The notes under the pieces are model-generated. The model searched no databases, was not told where the DNA came from, and saw nothing but the letters and a program-made list of their open reading frames with translations. From positions 68,178,501 to 68,242,500 of the forward strand of contig NC_134109.1 in NCBI RefSeq assembly GCF_040939455.1: a stretch of DNA of 64,000 nucleotides, given 5' to 3'. This DNA comes from Microcebus murinus. Taxonomy: Eukaryota > Chordata > Mammalia > Primates > Cheirogaleidae. Shown here piece after piece: positions 10,085 through 24,059 of the stretch (position 1 is the stretch's first letter; each line of letters opens with the position of its first letter). A program made the position numbers and the translations under genes.

Positions 10085-12600
10085 TGATTTGGATTTCTTG
10101 AAAATTAGTGATTTGGGATACCTTTTCATGTAGCTGTCATCTGCCATTTGTATGTCTTCTTTGAAGAAATGTCTATTCAAGTCTTTTGCCCATTTTTAAT
10201 TGGGTTATTTGGTTTTGTCATGTTTTATTTTTGCTATTGAGCTATAGTAATTCTTTATTTATTTTAGACTTTAACTCATTATCAGATACATAGTTTGCAA
10301 ATATTTTCTCTTATTCCATAGGTTGCCTTTTCATTCTACTGATTGTGCAGAAACTTTGTAGTTAGATGTAGCCCCAGTTGTCTATTTTTGCTTTTGTTGT
10401 CTGTGCTTTTTGTGTCATATCCAAGAAATCATTGCCAAAACTATTGTCAGATTTCCCTTATGTTTTCTGCTAGGAATTTTACTGTTTCAGGTCTCATGTT
10501 TAAGTCTTTAATCCATTTTTAATTGGTTTTTGTGTATGGCATAAGCATCCAATTTTATTCTTTTGCATGTGGATATCCAGTTTTTCCAGCAACATTTGTT
10601 GAAGAGACTGTTTTTTCCCTATTACATATTTTTGCTATACTTGTAGAAGACCAGTTGTCCATATGTATACAGGGGTTTATTTCCAGGCTCTCTATTCTGT
10701 TCCATTAGTCTAACTTTATGCCAGTACCATACTATTTTAATTAATATAACTTTTTATTATATTTTGGAATCAGAAAGTATGATGCCTCTGGCTTTTCTCT
10801 TCTTTCCCAAGTTTGCTTTGTCTATTCAGGGTCTTTGGACTTCCATATAAATTTTAAGATTTTTTTTCTATTTCTATAGAAAATGTCATTGGAATATTGG
10901 TGGGAATAATATGGAATCTGTAGATTACTTTCGGTAGTATGAACATTTTAGCAATATTAAATCTTTCAATCCATGAACACAGATATTTTTCATTTATTTT
11001 TGTCTTCTTTGATATTTTTCAATGTTTTATAGTTTCCAGTGTACTAATCTTTTACCTCCTTGGTTAAGTTTATTCCTAGGTATTCTATTCTTTTTGATAC
11101 TATTATAAATGGGATGGGATTCTTCCCTTAATTTTCTTTTTAGATACTTCATTGTTAGTGTATAAAAACATAACTGATTTATGTGTGTTTATTTTGTCTC
11201 TTATAACTACAAGATTCATTTATTGGCTTTAAAAATGTATGCTTTCTTGTGGGCTCTTTAGGGTTTTCTACCTATAAGATCATGTCATCCACAAATAGAG
11301 ATAATTTTACTACTTCTTTTCTGACTTGGATGCCTTTTATTTCTCTTTCATGCCTAATTTCTCTGTCTAGGACTTACAGTACTATACTAAATAGAAGTAG
11401 TGAGAGTGGGCATTCTTCTCTTGTTCCAGATCTAAGAGGAAAAGCTTTTGGTTTTCCACCAGTAATGATGATGTTAGCTGTGGACTTGTCACATGTGGTC
11501 TTTATTATGTTGAGGTACATTTCTTCTATACCTCATTTATTAAGAGTTTTTATTATGAAAAGATGCTGCATTTTGTCAAATGCTTTTTATGCATCTATTA
11601 GGATGATAATGTGATTTTGAGCCCTCATTCTATTAGTGTGGTGTGTCACATTAGTTAATTTGCATATATCAAACCATCGTTGCATTCCAGGCATAAATCC
11701 CACTTGGTTATGGTGTATGATGCACACTTCACACATATTAGAATGGCTATTATCAAAAAGTCAAAAGATAACAAGGGTTGATGAGGATGTAGAGAAATTG
11801 GAACCCTTGTACATGGTTGGTGGGACAGTAAAATGATGCAGCCACTATGGAAAATAGTGTGGAGGTTCCTTTAAAAATCAAAAATTAAACTACCATATGA
11901 TCCAACAATGCCACTTATGAGTATAGATCCAAAATCAGAATCTCAAAGATATCTGCACTCCCACGTTCCTTGCAGCATTATTCACAACAGCCAAGATATG
12001 GAAACAACCTACATGACCATTGATGGATAAAGAAAATGTGGTACATACATTCAAGAAAATATTATTCAGCATTAAAAAAGAATGAAATCCTACCATATGT
12101 GACAACACAGGTGAATCTGGAGGACATTGTGCTAAGTAAAATAGAAGGACAAATACTGCATGATTCCACTTATATGAGGTTATCTAAAATAGTCAAATTC
12201 ATAGAAACAGAGAGTAGAATGGTGGTTGCCAAGGTCTAGGGAGAGAGAAATGGGGAGTTATTTTTCAATAAGTATAAAATTTTATGATAGTTAGTCAAGG
12301 CAAACAACTTCAAGAGATCTGCTGTGCAACATAGTTTCTGTAGTTGACCATACTCTATTGAGCTCTTAAAAATTTTCTTAAGGGTAGATCTCATGTTGTG
12401 CTCTCATCCCACAAAAAGGAGGAGGACAACAAGAAATGTTTGGGGGTAGTGGATATGTCTATTACCCTGACCTTGGTGATGGTTTTGTGGGTGTATGAAT
12501 ATGGCCAAACTATTAAGTTGTATACATTAAATATGGGCAGGTTTTTGGTGTATCAATTATACCTCAATAAAGCAGTAAAAAAAAATTTAAAAAGAAAGAA
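10085..12600 (+). mobile_element. L1 with inverted 5' part (twin-priming structure)
   Basis: From 10085 to about 11722 the sequence is L1 ORF2 in antisense. Examples are 'gccatttgtatgtcttctttg', 'aatttatg..ccaagaaatcattgccaaa' and 'ggcataaatcccacttggtta'. From about 11725 to 12590 it is L1 in sense: 'tagaatggctattatcaaaaag', 'gcagcattattcacaacagcc', 'tcaataaagcagtaaaaaaaaa'. In L1 coordinates the two pieces meet: the inverted piece stops at the 'caaatcaaaacc' point, and the sense piece resumes within about a dozen bases at 'cttcacacatattagaatggc'. No intact ORF2 remains. The 3' end gives the element its + orientation. Confidence 0.88.
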
Positions 12601-12609
12601 AAGCAAGCA

Positions 12610-13450
12610 AGCAAGCCCACTAGAGGACTTTTAAAGAACCTGCACCAGAAATGTCTTTATTTTGATTATTGGTATTTCTCCAAAGCAAACATATGTATTT
12701 TAGTCCAAGGTTCTGTCTTTCTGCTATTTCAGTTTAAGATCCCTTCTTTCAAAAATCACCCAGCACTGCTAGCTCAGTTATACACTTCCTCCCCAAAACT
12801 TGCAACTAATGACATGGCTTAAGTTGCTAAAGCCTATAAGTTCAAATCTCTGTGCTTCAAGTGTTTTGCTATCAAATTCTTATGTTAATAATCTGTTTTG
12901 TTGATATTTGTTTTTCTTTTTATATTTTAGTAACTTCAGAGGTTATCTGTAAACACATAAAGAACTTAAAAGAATGAAATAAATTTTAAAGAATACTTTA
13001 AAGATGGCTTTTTATCATCTTTTTGTTCATAAGTCATACATGCTTACTGTAGAAGACTTAGAAAATATAATAAAGTAAATGGAAAAAAGTACTTGAGTAT
13101 TCATAACCCTACCACCATGAGAGACATCACAATTGACTCTGTAATTTTTTTTCCAGTGGACCAAATCTGTACCTTTTTGAAACAAGATTTTTTTTTTTTT
13201 CACTCAGCAGCATATAGTGAAGGGCATTCCCTGGTAGTAACTAAACATGTATCCTATTCTGAGAACTGAGTAAGAATGTTGCCTTTTGGGGAATTATTTT
13301 TAAAAAACACTTTTTGGCTAATAGCAAATTCAAAAGGAAACTCAACCCAACAACATAATTTTTTTGGTGAAGTTAAAAAATGGCTTGTATATTTTATTAA
13401 TACAGTTGATTGTTATTAAACATGTTCTATGAATTGTTTGGATATGAACA
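12610..13450. other. Intergenic AT-rich DNA with an old LINE scrap
   Basis: 13030-13240 ('ataagtcatacatgcttactgtag', 'cactcagcagcatatag') looks like an old LINE 3' fragment of the same kind as 3090-3190. Nothing else is recognised. Confidence 0.4.
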
Positions 13451-13452
13451 TT

Positions 13453-13780
13453 CTTTTTTTTTTTTTGAGACAGAGTCTCGCTTGTTGACCAGGCTAGAGT
13501 GAGTGCCGTGGCATCAGCCTAGCTCACAGCAACCTCAAACTCCTGGGCTCAAGCAATCCTCCTGCCTCAGCCTCCCGAGTAGCTGGGACTATAGGCATGC
13601 GCCACCATGCCCGGCTAATTTTATATATATATTAGTTGGCCAATTAATTTCTTTCTATTTATAGTAGAGACGGGGTCTTGCTCTTGCTCAGGCTGGTTTC
13701 GAACTCCTGACCTCGAGCAATCCGCCTGCCTCAGCCTCCCAGAGTGCTAGGATTACAGGCGTGAGCCACCGCGCCCAGCT
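13453..13780 (-). mobile_element. Full-length lemur-type Alu, antisense
   Basis: A T-rich head, both monomers reversed, and the lemur linker block in reverse complement (TATATATTAGTTGGCCAATT). Target-site duplication TGAACATT at 13445-13452 and 13781-13788. Confidence 0.95.
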
Positions 13781-14437
13781 TGAACATTTTTATTATCTTC
13801 ATTTTTTTTGCATCTGAACAGTTGGCCAGTTTGCAAGTAAAGGTAATTAATGCTAGTTTCTATAATAGTCCCCAAATTATTATTATTATTACAGCATTAT
13901 AATATCCCCAATCAGAAGCTCAACATAATAAAAATTTCTTACTTGTTCATGCAATGTTTAATAAAGTGTGGGCAACTCCATTCACTGGTTCTGCTATGAG
14001 CAATAACTCAGATATATGTGCTCTTCCTGTTTATTAATACTAGTTATACTATATGAAACATGCGACCATAGAAGAAAAGTGGAGAGAGTAGGGAATCTCA
14101 CAGGTAGTTTTATGTCCAACACTGAAGTAGTGGACATCAATTCTTCTCACATCTTATTGGTCATAATGCAGTCACATGGCCTAAACCTGTCTGTGAGGAT
14201 GTCTGGGAAAAGTAGTCTTCTTTTGTGCCTATAAAAAAAAAAAAAGAAGCTGATTGGTAAACACCTAATAATTGATAATTGACAGGACCAATTAACAAAT
14301 GAACTGCACCTTATGCTTCCACCCTGACACCATTTGTTGTTTTCAGCCATCATAGAGCTATTCATTGGACAACCAATTAGACTCCATAGTCCAAATCTCT
14401 CTTTGATGGCTAAAACAGCCAGAACATGATATATGGC

Positions 14438-14519
14438 AACACAGACACACACACACAAACACACAGACACACAAACACACACACCCTCTCTGTCTCTCTC
14501 TCTCTCCTTCTCTTTCTTT
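14438..14519. repeat. (CA)n then (TC)n microsatellite
   Basis: A compound simple repeat, CA-rich then CT-rich. Its right end forms the target site used by the next Alu. Confidence 0.85.
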
Positions 14520-14850
14520 TTTTTTTTTTTTTTTTTGAGACAAGAGTCTCGCTTTGTTGCCCAGGCTAGAGTGAGTGCCGTGGCGTCAGCCTAGCTCACA
14601 GCAACCTCAATCTCCTGGGCTCAAGCGATCCTCCTGCCTCAGCCTCCCAAGTAGCTGGGATTACAGGCATGCACCACCATGCTCGGCTAATTTTTTCTAT
14701 ATATATATATTAGTTGGCCAATTACTTTCTTTCTATTTATGGTAGAGACGGGGTCTTGCTCTTGCTCAGGCTAGTTTCAAACTCCTGAGCTTGAGCAATC
14801 TGCCCACCTAGGCCTCCCAGAGTGCACAGGCGTGAGCCACCGCGCCCGGC
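14520..14850 (-). mobile_element. Lemur-type Alu, antisense, inserted in a CT tract
   Basis: Flanked by the 18-bp duplication CTCTCCTTCTCTTTCTTT (14502-14519 and 14851-14868). It carries the lemur linker block. The left-monomer start has a small deletion: 'cagagtgcacaggcgtgag' lacks the usual 'taggatta'. Confidence 0.95.
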
Positions 14851-14910
14851 CTCTCCTTCTCTTTCTTTCTCATTGCTAACAGTATAGTTGATTTAAGTAT
14901 ATTAATGATA

Positions 14911-15204
<294 letters not shown>

Positions 15205-15224
15205 ATATATCATTGTAATAAGCA

Positions 15225-15445
15225 GTGTTCTATGTCAGATCCTGGGTACTCTACTTCTATGCATTATCTCAATTGATCTTCACAGAATTATATCGAGGCA
15301 GGCATTAATTATTTTCCTCATTTTACAGATGAGAGAATAAAACTTGAGTAAAATAATTTGCTCAAAGTTATACAATGACCAAGTGGCAAGGCTGAGACTC
15401 CTACCCAGGTCCATCTGGCTCTAGAACCTGTGCTATTAGCTACTG
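15225..15445 (-). repeat. MIR SINE, antisense
   Basis: 'cattatctcaattgatcttca', 'cctcattttacagatgag', 'tgctcaaagttatacaatgacc' and 'ctcctacccaggtccatctgg' are the reverse complement of MIR in order. Confidence 0.85.
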
Positions 15446-15743
15446 TTCTGCACTGGCCTACTGTTTGAAAAGACACTGCCTGAAAGAGGAGGAAGAAAAA
15501 TCCCATGGGGTAAGAGCATCAGGATTCTCTGCATCCTGTAGCCCCACCCTCCGACACCTACCAGTTCTGCCACACACGACCCAGGTGGAAGCTGCATGTG
15601 GCCCAGTTTGACGTTGTACCACAGAATGATGGCTGTCACTGCTCTGCTCCACCTCAAAGCCTGCTTCGTTTTCCAACCTGAACCATGGCCTGATCCTAAT
15701 ACGTAGCATGGCTATAAAACACAGCCTGTTACATTGAGTATGG

Positions 15744-16207
15744 CTGCAGTCCCCAACCTGCAGCCATGGACCTATACTGGTCAGTGGCCTGTTAGGGACT
15801 GGGCTGCTCAGCAGGAGGTGAGCAGGAGGTGAGCGAGTGAATCTTAATCTGTATTTACAGCCGCTCCCCATCACTGCCATCACCCCATAAACTCCACTTC
15901 CTGTCAGATCAGTGACAGCATTACATTCTCATAGGAGTGCAAACCCTACTGTAAACTGCGCATGCGAGAGATCTAGGTTGCACGTGCCTCAGGAGAACCT
16001 AATGCCTGATGATCTGAGGCAGTGATGCTTGCGCTGGGGGGTGGCTGCAAATACAGGTTATCATTAGCAGAGAGGTTTGACTGCATGGTAAGTATAATGA
16101 TTGAATTGTCCCCAAACCATCCATGCTCCACCCTCCACCCCGCCATCTGTGAAAAAACTGTCTTCCATGAAACCGGTCCCTGGTGCCAAAAACGTTGGGG
16201 ACCACTG
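15744..16207. mobile_element. hAT-Charlie type non-autonomous DNA transposon (MER1 group)
   Basis: Inverted ends: CAGTCCCCAACC at the left, and GTTGGGGACCACTG at the right, preceded by 'aaaccggtccctggtgcc'. They are flanked by an 8-bp duplication with one difference, GAGTATGG (15736-15743) and GAATATGG (16208-16215), the length expected of hAT elements. The internal sequence has no transposase frame, so it was mobilised in trans. Confidence 0.88.
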
Positions 16208-16643
16208 GAATATGGGTCATAAGTGATATATTGCTGTGTGCTATCTTTAAATGTTTATAGGTGCCAGTTTCACCTCTCCTACTAGAGGGTAAACTTTAGA
16301 CAAAAATCATGCATTTCCACCAGCACCTGGGGCAGTACAAGGCACAGTAGAGGCATCTGAGAAACTTGTGCTGATTTAGGGTGGGAAGCCTAACAACACA
16401 CATTACGCTTTTGTTACCTCTATGCCTTAGTTTACTTTTCTGCAAATCAGGGGCTTTGGCTGGAAGAGATCTAAGAGCCTTCCCATTATATGAGTCCACA
16501 TGTCATGGTCTTCAAGGGTGCACTATCAAAAAGCTTTGTGAATTTTTCATGCAAAACCAATCACTAAATGATCACAGGGTGAGTATGGTCACATATTCGC
16601 TAGCTAACCTCCAAACACACATGATCATAACTGAGTTCCATAA

Positions 16644-19470
<2,827 letters not shown>

Positions 19471-19479
19471 TCCGAGGAG

Positions 19480-19917
19480 ATGGCACCACCACCACCTGAG
19501 GGCTTTTGCCACACATCTGAATGTCCTCCGCTTTTCCTCTCTTCCAGCCCACGTCAATCACCAGGGCACTTGACGTCTGCAGACGCCCCTCCTCTCCTCC
19601 ACTTCCTGCAGTGGTCTCCCAGCTCCCCACTTCCGCTTTGCCTCTTTTGATCTTCACAGCAACCACACTTGTCTTTATAGGTTCAAATCTTCTCTTCAGT
19701 GGCTTCCCAGCGCTTTTAGACCAAGTCAAATTCTCATATGGGCTGCAAAGGCCTGCATGTCTCTTCAACCTCAAGCCTCTGCTCCCGCAAGCTGTCTCCG
19801 CAGCAGAGAAACCAGACCCACCCCCTCAGTTCCTTCCGGTCTCTGTCTGCATGCTCTTCTCACCCTCACCCCCCTCCCCTGTCTTGCTCTTACCCCTCTT
19901 TCAGGCCTCAGTTTAAG
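19480..19917 (+). repeat. L2 LINE, left half (interrupted)
   Basis: 'tcttcagtggcttcccagcgc', 'agaccaagtcaaattctc' and 'aggcctcagtttaagtg' follow the L2 3' region in sense. The match stops exactly where an LTR begins and resumes after it. Confidence 0.8.
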
Positions 19918-20359
19918 TGTTACTATAAAAGGAAATGGCCTGAAAAAATTGCAAAAATATTTTCTGTCTCTTTGAAATTTCCCCCATTCTTTTTGAGCAC
20001 TGAAACTTGCATCCCTGCCTCAGGCCAGTGGTTGGGAGGAGCAGGGAGAAGGTCTTTAGTTCTTACCCCAGGGGCACCAGCCCCCCAGGTGGGCAGCTGG
20101 CAGGGTTCACAGGCTTTGCTTTGGAGGAGCTGGGACAATTAGAATAGTTAACCACAATAGCCTAGAACTGAGGGGCCCTCCCTTTAAAAGCTCTGTATTT
20201 CTGCTTAGGTTCAGGAAATTTGGATTTTGACACGAGAAAGTCTATCACTTTTCATCCTTTGCCAGCAAAGTAATAAAATTTCTCTTTCCTTCTCCCCAAA
20301 CCACTCGTCCTTGTTTTTCTGATTCAGACTGATGGACAAGTGCCTAGTTTTTGGTAATA
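19918..20359 (+). mobile_element. Solo LTR of an endogenous retrovirus (copy A)
   Basis: Begins TGTTAC and ends GGTAATA. It contains a TATA-like CCTTTAAAAG and a polyadenylation signal AATAAA before a CTTTCC-rich stretch. It matches the sequence at 34848-35430 throughout. No internal viral gene lies next to it, so it is a solo LTR left by recombination, sitting inside an L2. The LTR layout is gammaretrovirus-like; I do not name the family. Confidence 0.85.
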
Positions 20360-20480
20360 TTATTTCCTTGGGGAAGATTTGCCTTACTCCCCAGACTGCT
20401 AAGACCCCTGTTATACTTTCTCCTGGCACATTGTACTTTTCCTCCATAGCACTTATCAACTATAACTGAGCCATTTTTCC
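20360..20480 (+). repeat. L2 LINE, right half (continuation)
   Basis: 'agactgctaagacccctgttatac', 'ttcctccatagcacttatcaac' continue the L2 3' sequence after the LTR, in the same orientation as the left half. Confidence 0.75.
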
Positions 20481-20504
20481 TCCATGTGTTTAATAGACTA
20501 CTTG

Positions 20505-20745
20505 TCAGTGCCATGGAACAGACCAGAGCATGGGTTCCGAAGTCAGACTGCAGAAACTCGGATCCTAGCTCGGCCATCCCAGTATTTTAGGTAAATCACA
20601 TTACTCTTCTGTACTTGCATTTATTTCCACATCTGCCAAACGGGGTTAACAGTAGCATCTATTTCACAGGGTCACTTTGGGCCTTAGATTAGATAGCAAG
20701 TAGCCTGTGCCCGGCATATGGTAAGTACTCAATAAATATTAGGAA
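20505..20745 (+). repeat. MIR SINE
   Basis: 'gcatgggttccgaagtcagac', 'cacatctgccaaacgggg', 'tttcacagggtcactttggg', 'gtaagtactcaataaatat' follow MIR from near its start to its end. Confidence 0.85.
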
Positions 20746-20749
20746 GGGA

Positions 20750-21950
20750 ATCTTAGTAGGTACTAAGGACTTCTGTGCTGAAAGAAGGAATGTTTTTAAT
20801 TAAATAAGACAACAGTATGTGCCCTGACAACCTCCAAGATGGATTTAAGATAAAATCAGTTACTGAGTGTGAAAAGGATTTTTCACTTGTGTTAGCCTCT
20901 GCAAAGTGGGGTCCTGCCATCGCTGTTTGCATTGCCAGCCTTACTGCTTGCCTTGTTTGACCAAAAGTCTCAATTTTTTTATTAACAAGAGCAAAATGGA
21001 AGCAGAGCAGTATGTGCCATTGTCTTACATGTTTTACGATTTTAAAGCTTTAAAATTAAAGTTTTTCCGGACACCAAAGACAGCATCACCCCCATTCCCA
21101 CCAAAGAGGGATGGTGCAGGGAGTACAAGACTCCCTCCCAAGACCACTCAGAGAAAGCAGGGAAAGGGAACCTCCTGAGGCTTCTCTTTGAACTGTATAA
21201 GCACAGCCTCCCCGGCCCTAGGGCTGACAGTCTAGCACTCCATTCTTAGTGAAAATTAGTAGCCTTTAGTAAATGAATGGACCTTGAATTTTTCCTTCAG
21301 GGGAAGAGGTTTCTACTTAAAACTCTGCAACAGCTGAATGCTAATGCATACCAATGCTTGATACAGCCCCTAATTAATCAACTACTCCCTGCCCTGTCCC
21401 CAGTCAACACATTTTCTCTAATTTAACTCATTGCCGCATAGAAGAGTATATTCCTGCTAGAGTTCTAGAGGTTTATGGATTCCAAGGACTGGAAGGTATC
21501 TGAGGACCATTGAACCCAAAAGCTGATTCCGTGCACATCGGTGATTCTATCTTTGATCCAGGCTGCAGACCCCAACCTTCCTGGAGGGGGTCCCTCAGCA
21601 CAAAGGTGGGAAGATAGATCTTGGACCCACCTGGTGGGGCCCTGGCTCTAGGGAAGAGAGCCAAATGCAGCCAGAAAAACACAGCGGAGGCTTGCCGTGA
21701 GGACTGAGAAAGGATGCTTCGAGGCAGGAGAATTGGGCCAGGAGGAAACAGAGTTAAAGGAAGGCCCCAGAGATGAGGTGAAATGCCATAGAATGAAGTC
21801 CTCCCAGAACACTGGGGAAAACATTCCTCCTCTTAGATGCCCACAGACTTGAGAGATTCATGGTCAAAAATGAAGTCTTCAGGGGTCCAAATCATCCCAC
21901 ACAACGAGAACTTAATAAAAAAGTAAAATACCATCCAAAGCTCCTGAAAA
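20750..21950. other. Intergenic DNA, no gene seen
   Basis: No repeat or gene recognised. Confidence 0.4.
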
Positions 21951-21952
21951 AG

Positions 21953-22035
21953 TTAGGAGTCAGGAGCCCTGTGTTCCAGTTCTGACCCTACCACTTGAGC
22001 CATTTGGGTAAGTGACCTAATGAAAATAGAGTGGT
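21953..22035 (+). repeat. MIR SINE fragment
   Basis: 'aggagccctgtgttccagttc' then 'taccacttgagccatttggg' and 'aagtgacct' follow the central MIR core. Confidence 0.65.
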
Positions 22036-23230
22036 TTCATGGTTGTCAGAGCACTCTCCAAACTACAGGCACCCAGAGGACCCAGCGCTGAGCAATTTCA
22101 TGTCAAGGTTGACATAGTTAGAAATCCCATCTTGACCAAGAAAGTTAACACACAGTTGCCCCCAGAACCCAGGCATTTCAGAAGGTGGGGAGTTGTCCAG
22201 GCAGATGTGATAAGCAAAAGTGCGACAGTGTGACTATCCCAGAGGGCTGTCAAGAGAGAGGTTCCCCTGACAGGAAACGGCAAAAGATCCTCTCAGTAGC
22301 ATTTCTTTCCCACAGATCTCCTGAGACTCATTCTAAATGTCACACCACACTCAAACCCACTGGATCATCTATCTCAGTGGAATCGTGCCTTTCCAAACTC
22401 GGACTGTGGCCCCAGCTGTTGCTCTGAAATCCACCCCCGAGTCTGCACTGAGGCCATTCCTCCCCAGGGCCACTTCTAGCCGCAGACCGAGCATGACAGG
22501 GATACTGAGGCAGGCCTGTTCCTGGGAGGCAGGGGTCCTCCGCTGGTGGCCAACTTTGACTTGAGGACCTCTTACACAGCATTGCCAGATGTCCTCAAAT
22601 TGCCCAGCAGCCTTGGATGCTTCCTCCAACTTCCCTTCCCTCTGTCACTAGGGGTCAGACCTACATCTCAGACTGACAGCTCTGTCCTTCACAGGCAGTT
22701 CCAAATAGATTTCTTACACATCTCATCCTGTCTGGGAGCCTGCTTCTTGTAGGGCCTGGACTCACACAGCGTATTAACCAACTGATAACTCATTGAATGA
22801 ATGACTAACTTCTCACTCATTGTTCAGCCTCTTCAGACAGAGCCATCAGGCCAGACTCTGTGTGATAAGGGTATTAAAATTTCGCCCAACTGAACCCAAG
22901 TAGAGATCTGCGTGTGGCGCTAGCAGCGGGTCTCCTTTCTGGTATCTGTGTCTGTTGACTCATTTGCATTAAGGCTTCAGAGGTTTCAGGGACTGGAACT
23001 CAAACAGTATCCATTACTGGGAGCCAGGCACAGACAGGCATGACCAGAAGACTGGACTGGAGGAACAAGCAGAATCCAGATTAGGATGGGGCACTGGGAG
23101 CCTCTGAACATGCACCTGTGAGCCAAACACTATGGACTAGTGGTTGTCATTTGAAACTGCCCCTTCCAAGCAGCCCTGTCAGTGTTTGCCTGCCTCAGGG
23201 GGGAAAGGTGGTGTTTGTGTAAAACACTGA
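22036..23230. other. Intergenic DNA, no gene seen
   Basis: GC-richer than its surroundings with overlapping short open frames on both strands. None shows a domain, a start context or splice logic I can support. Confidence 0.4.
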
Positions 23231-23234
23231 CCGT

Positions 23235-24055
23235 CATGCATAGCTGCTGGGAATACACAACGGTTCGCCTGCGGTGGCAAACAGTTTGAAGGTTCCTCGA
23301 AAAGCTAAACAGAATTTCCATATGACCCAGCAATTCCTCTCCTAACTGTACACTGAAGGAATTGAAAACAGACTCAAGCCAATATTTGCACGTCAATGTT
23401 CGTAGCAGCATTATTCACAATAGCCAAAAGATGGAAACAACCCAAGTGTCACATCCATCAAGAGATGAATGAATAAACAAATTGATATATTCATACAACA
23501 AAATAGTATTCAGCCATGGAAAGCAATGAAGTTCTGACACTTGCTACAACGTGAACGAAACTGGAAGACATTATACTAAATGAAAGAAGCCAGAAACAAA
23601 AGGACAACTATGATTCTACTTACATGAGGTACCTAGAATATGCAAGTGCATAGACAGAAAATAGATTAGAGGTTACCAGGGGTTTTGGAGGAAAAAATAG
23701 GGAGTTATAATTTAATGGTTAAGAGTTTCTGTTTAGGGTGATGAAAAAGCTTTGGAAATAGTGATGATTATTGTACAACATTATGAATGTAATTAATGCC
23801 GCTGTATTGTACACTTAAAAATGGTTGACATGGCAAATGTTCTGTTATGTATATTTTATAATTTTAAAAAATTAATAATATAATATAATATTACAATTAT
23901 ATTATTATATATTGTTATAATTATATATTTAATATATAATTATATTAATGTAATATTAATATACCCCAAAAACATTCATCTGTACACTTTAAATGGGAAA
24001 ATTATAATAGTATGTGTGTTATATCTCAGTAAAGCTGTTTTTAAAAAAGTAAAAG
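23235..24055 (+). mobile_element. L1 3' end with a doubled terminus
   Basis: Sense L1 ORF2 end and 3' UTR: 'ggcaaacagtttgaaggttcc', 'agcagcattattcacaatagcc', 'ggaaacaacccaagtgt', ending 'atatctcagtaaagctg'. The last part occurs twice: 'ttgtacacttaaaaatgg' at about 23809 and 'ctgtacactttaaatggg' at about 23980. The copies are separated by an almost pure A/T tract (23865-23960). Confidence 0.88.
23865..23962. repeat. A/T tract with self-complementary repeats
   Basis: About 95 bases, almost entirely A and T, built on ATTATAT/TAATATA units that can fold back on themselves. It lies between the two L1 termini. Confidence 0.8.
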
Positions 24056-24059
24056 CACC

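Noticed and set aside
11249..11614. 121-codon plus-strand frame
   Set aside because: It is the opposite strand of an inverted L1 ORF2 fragment.
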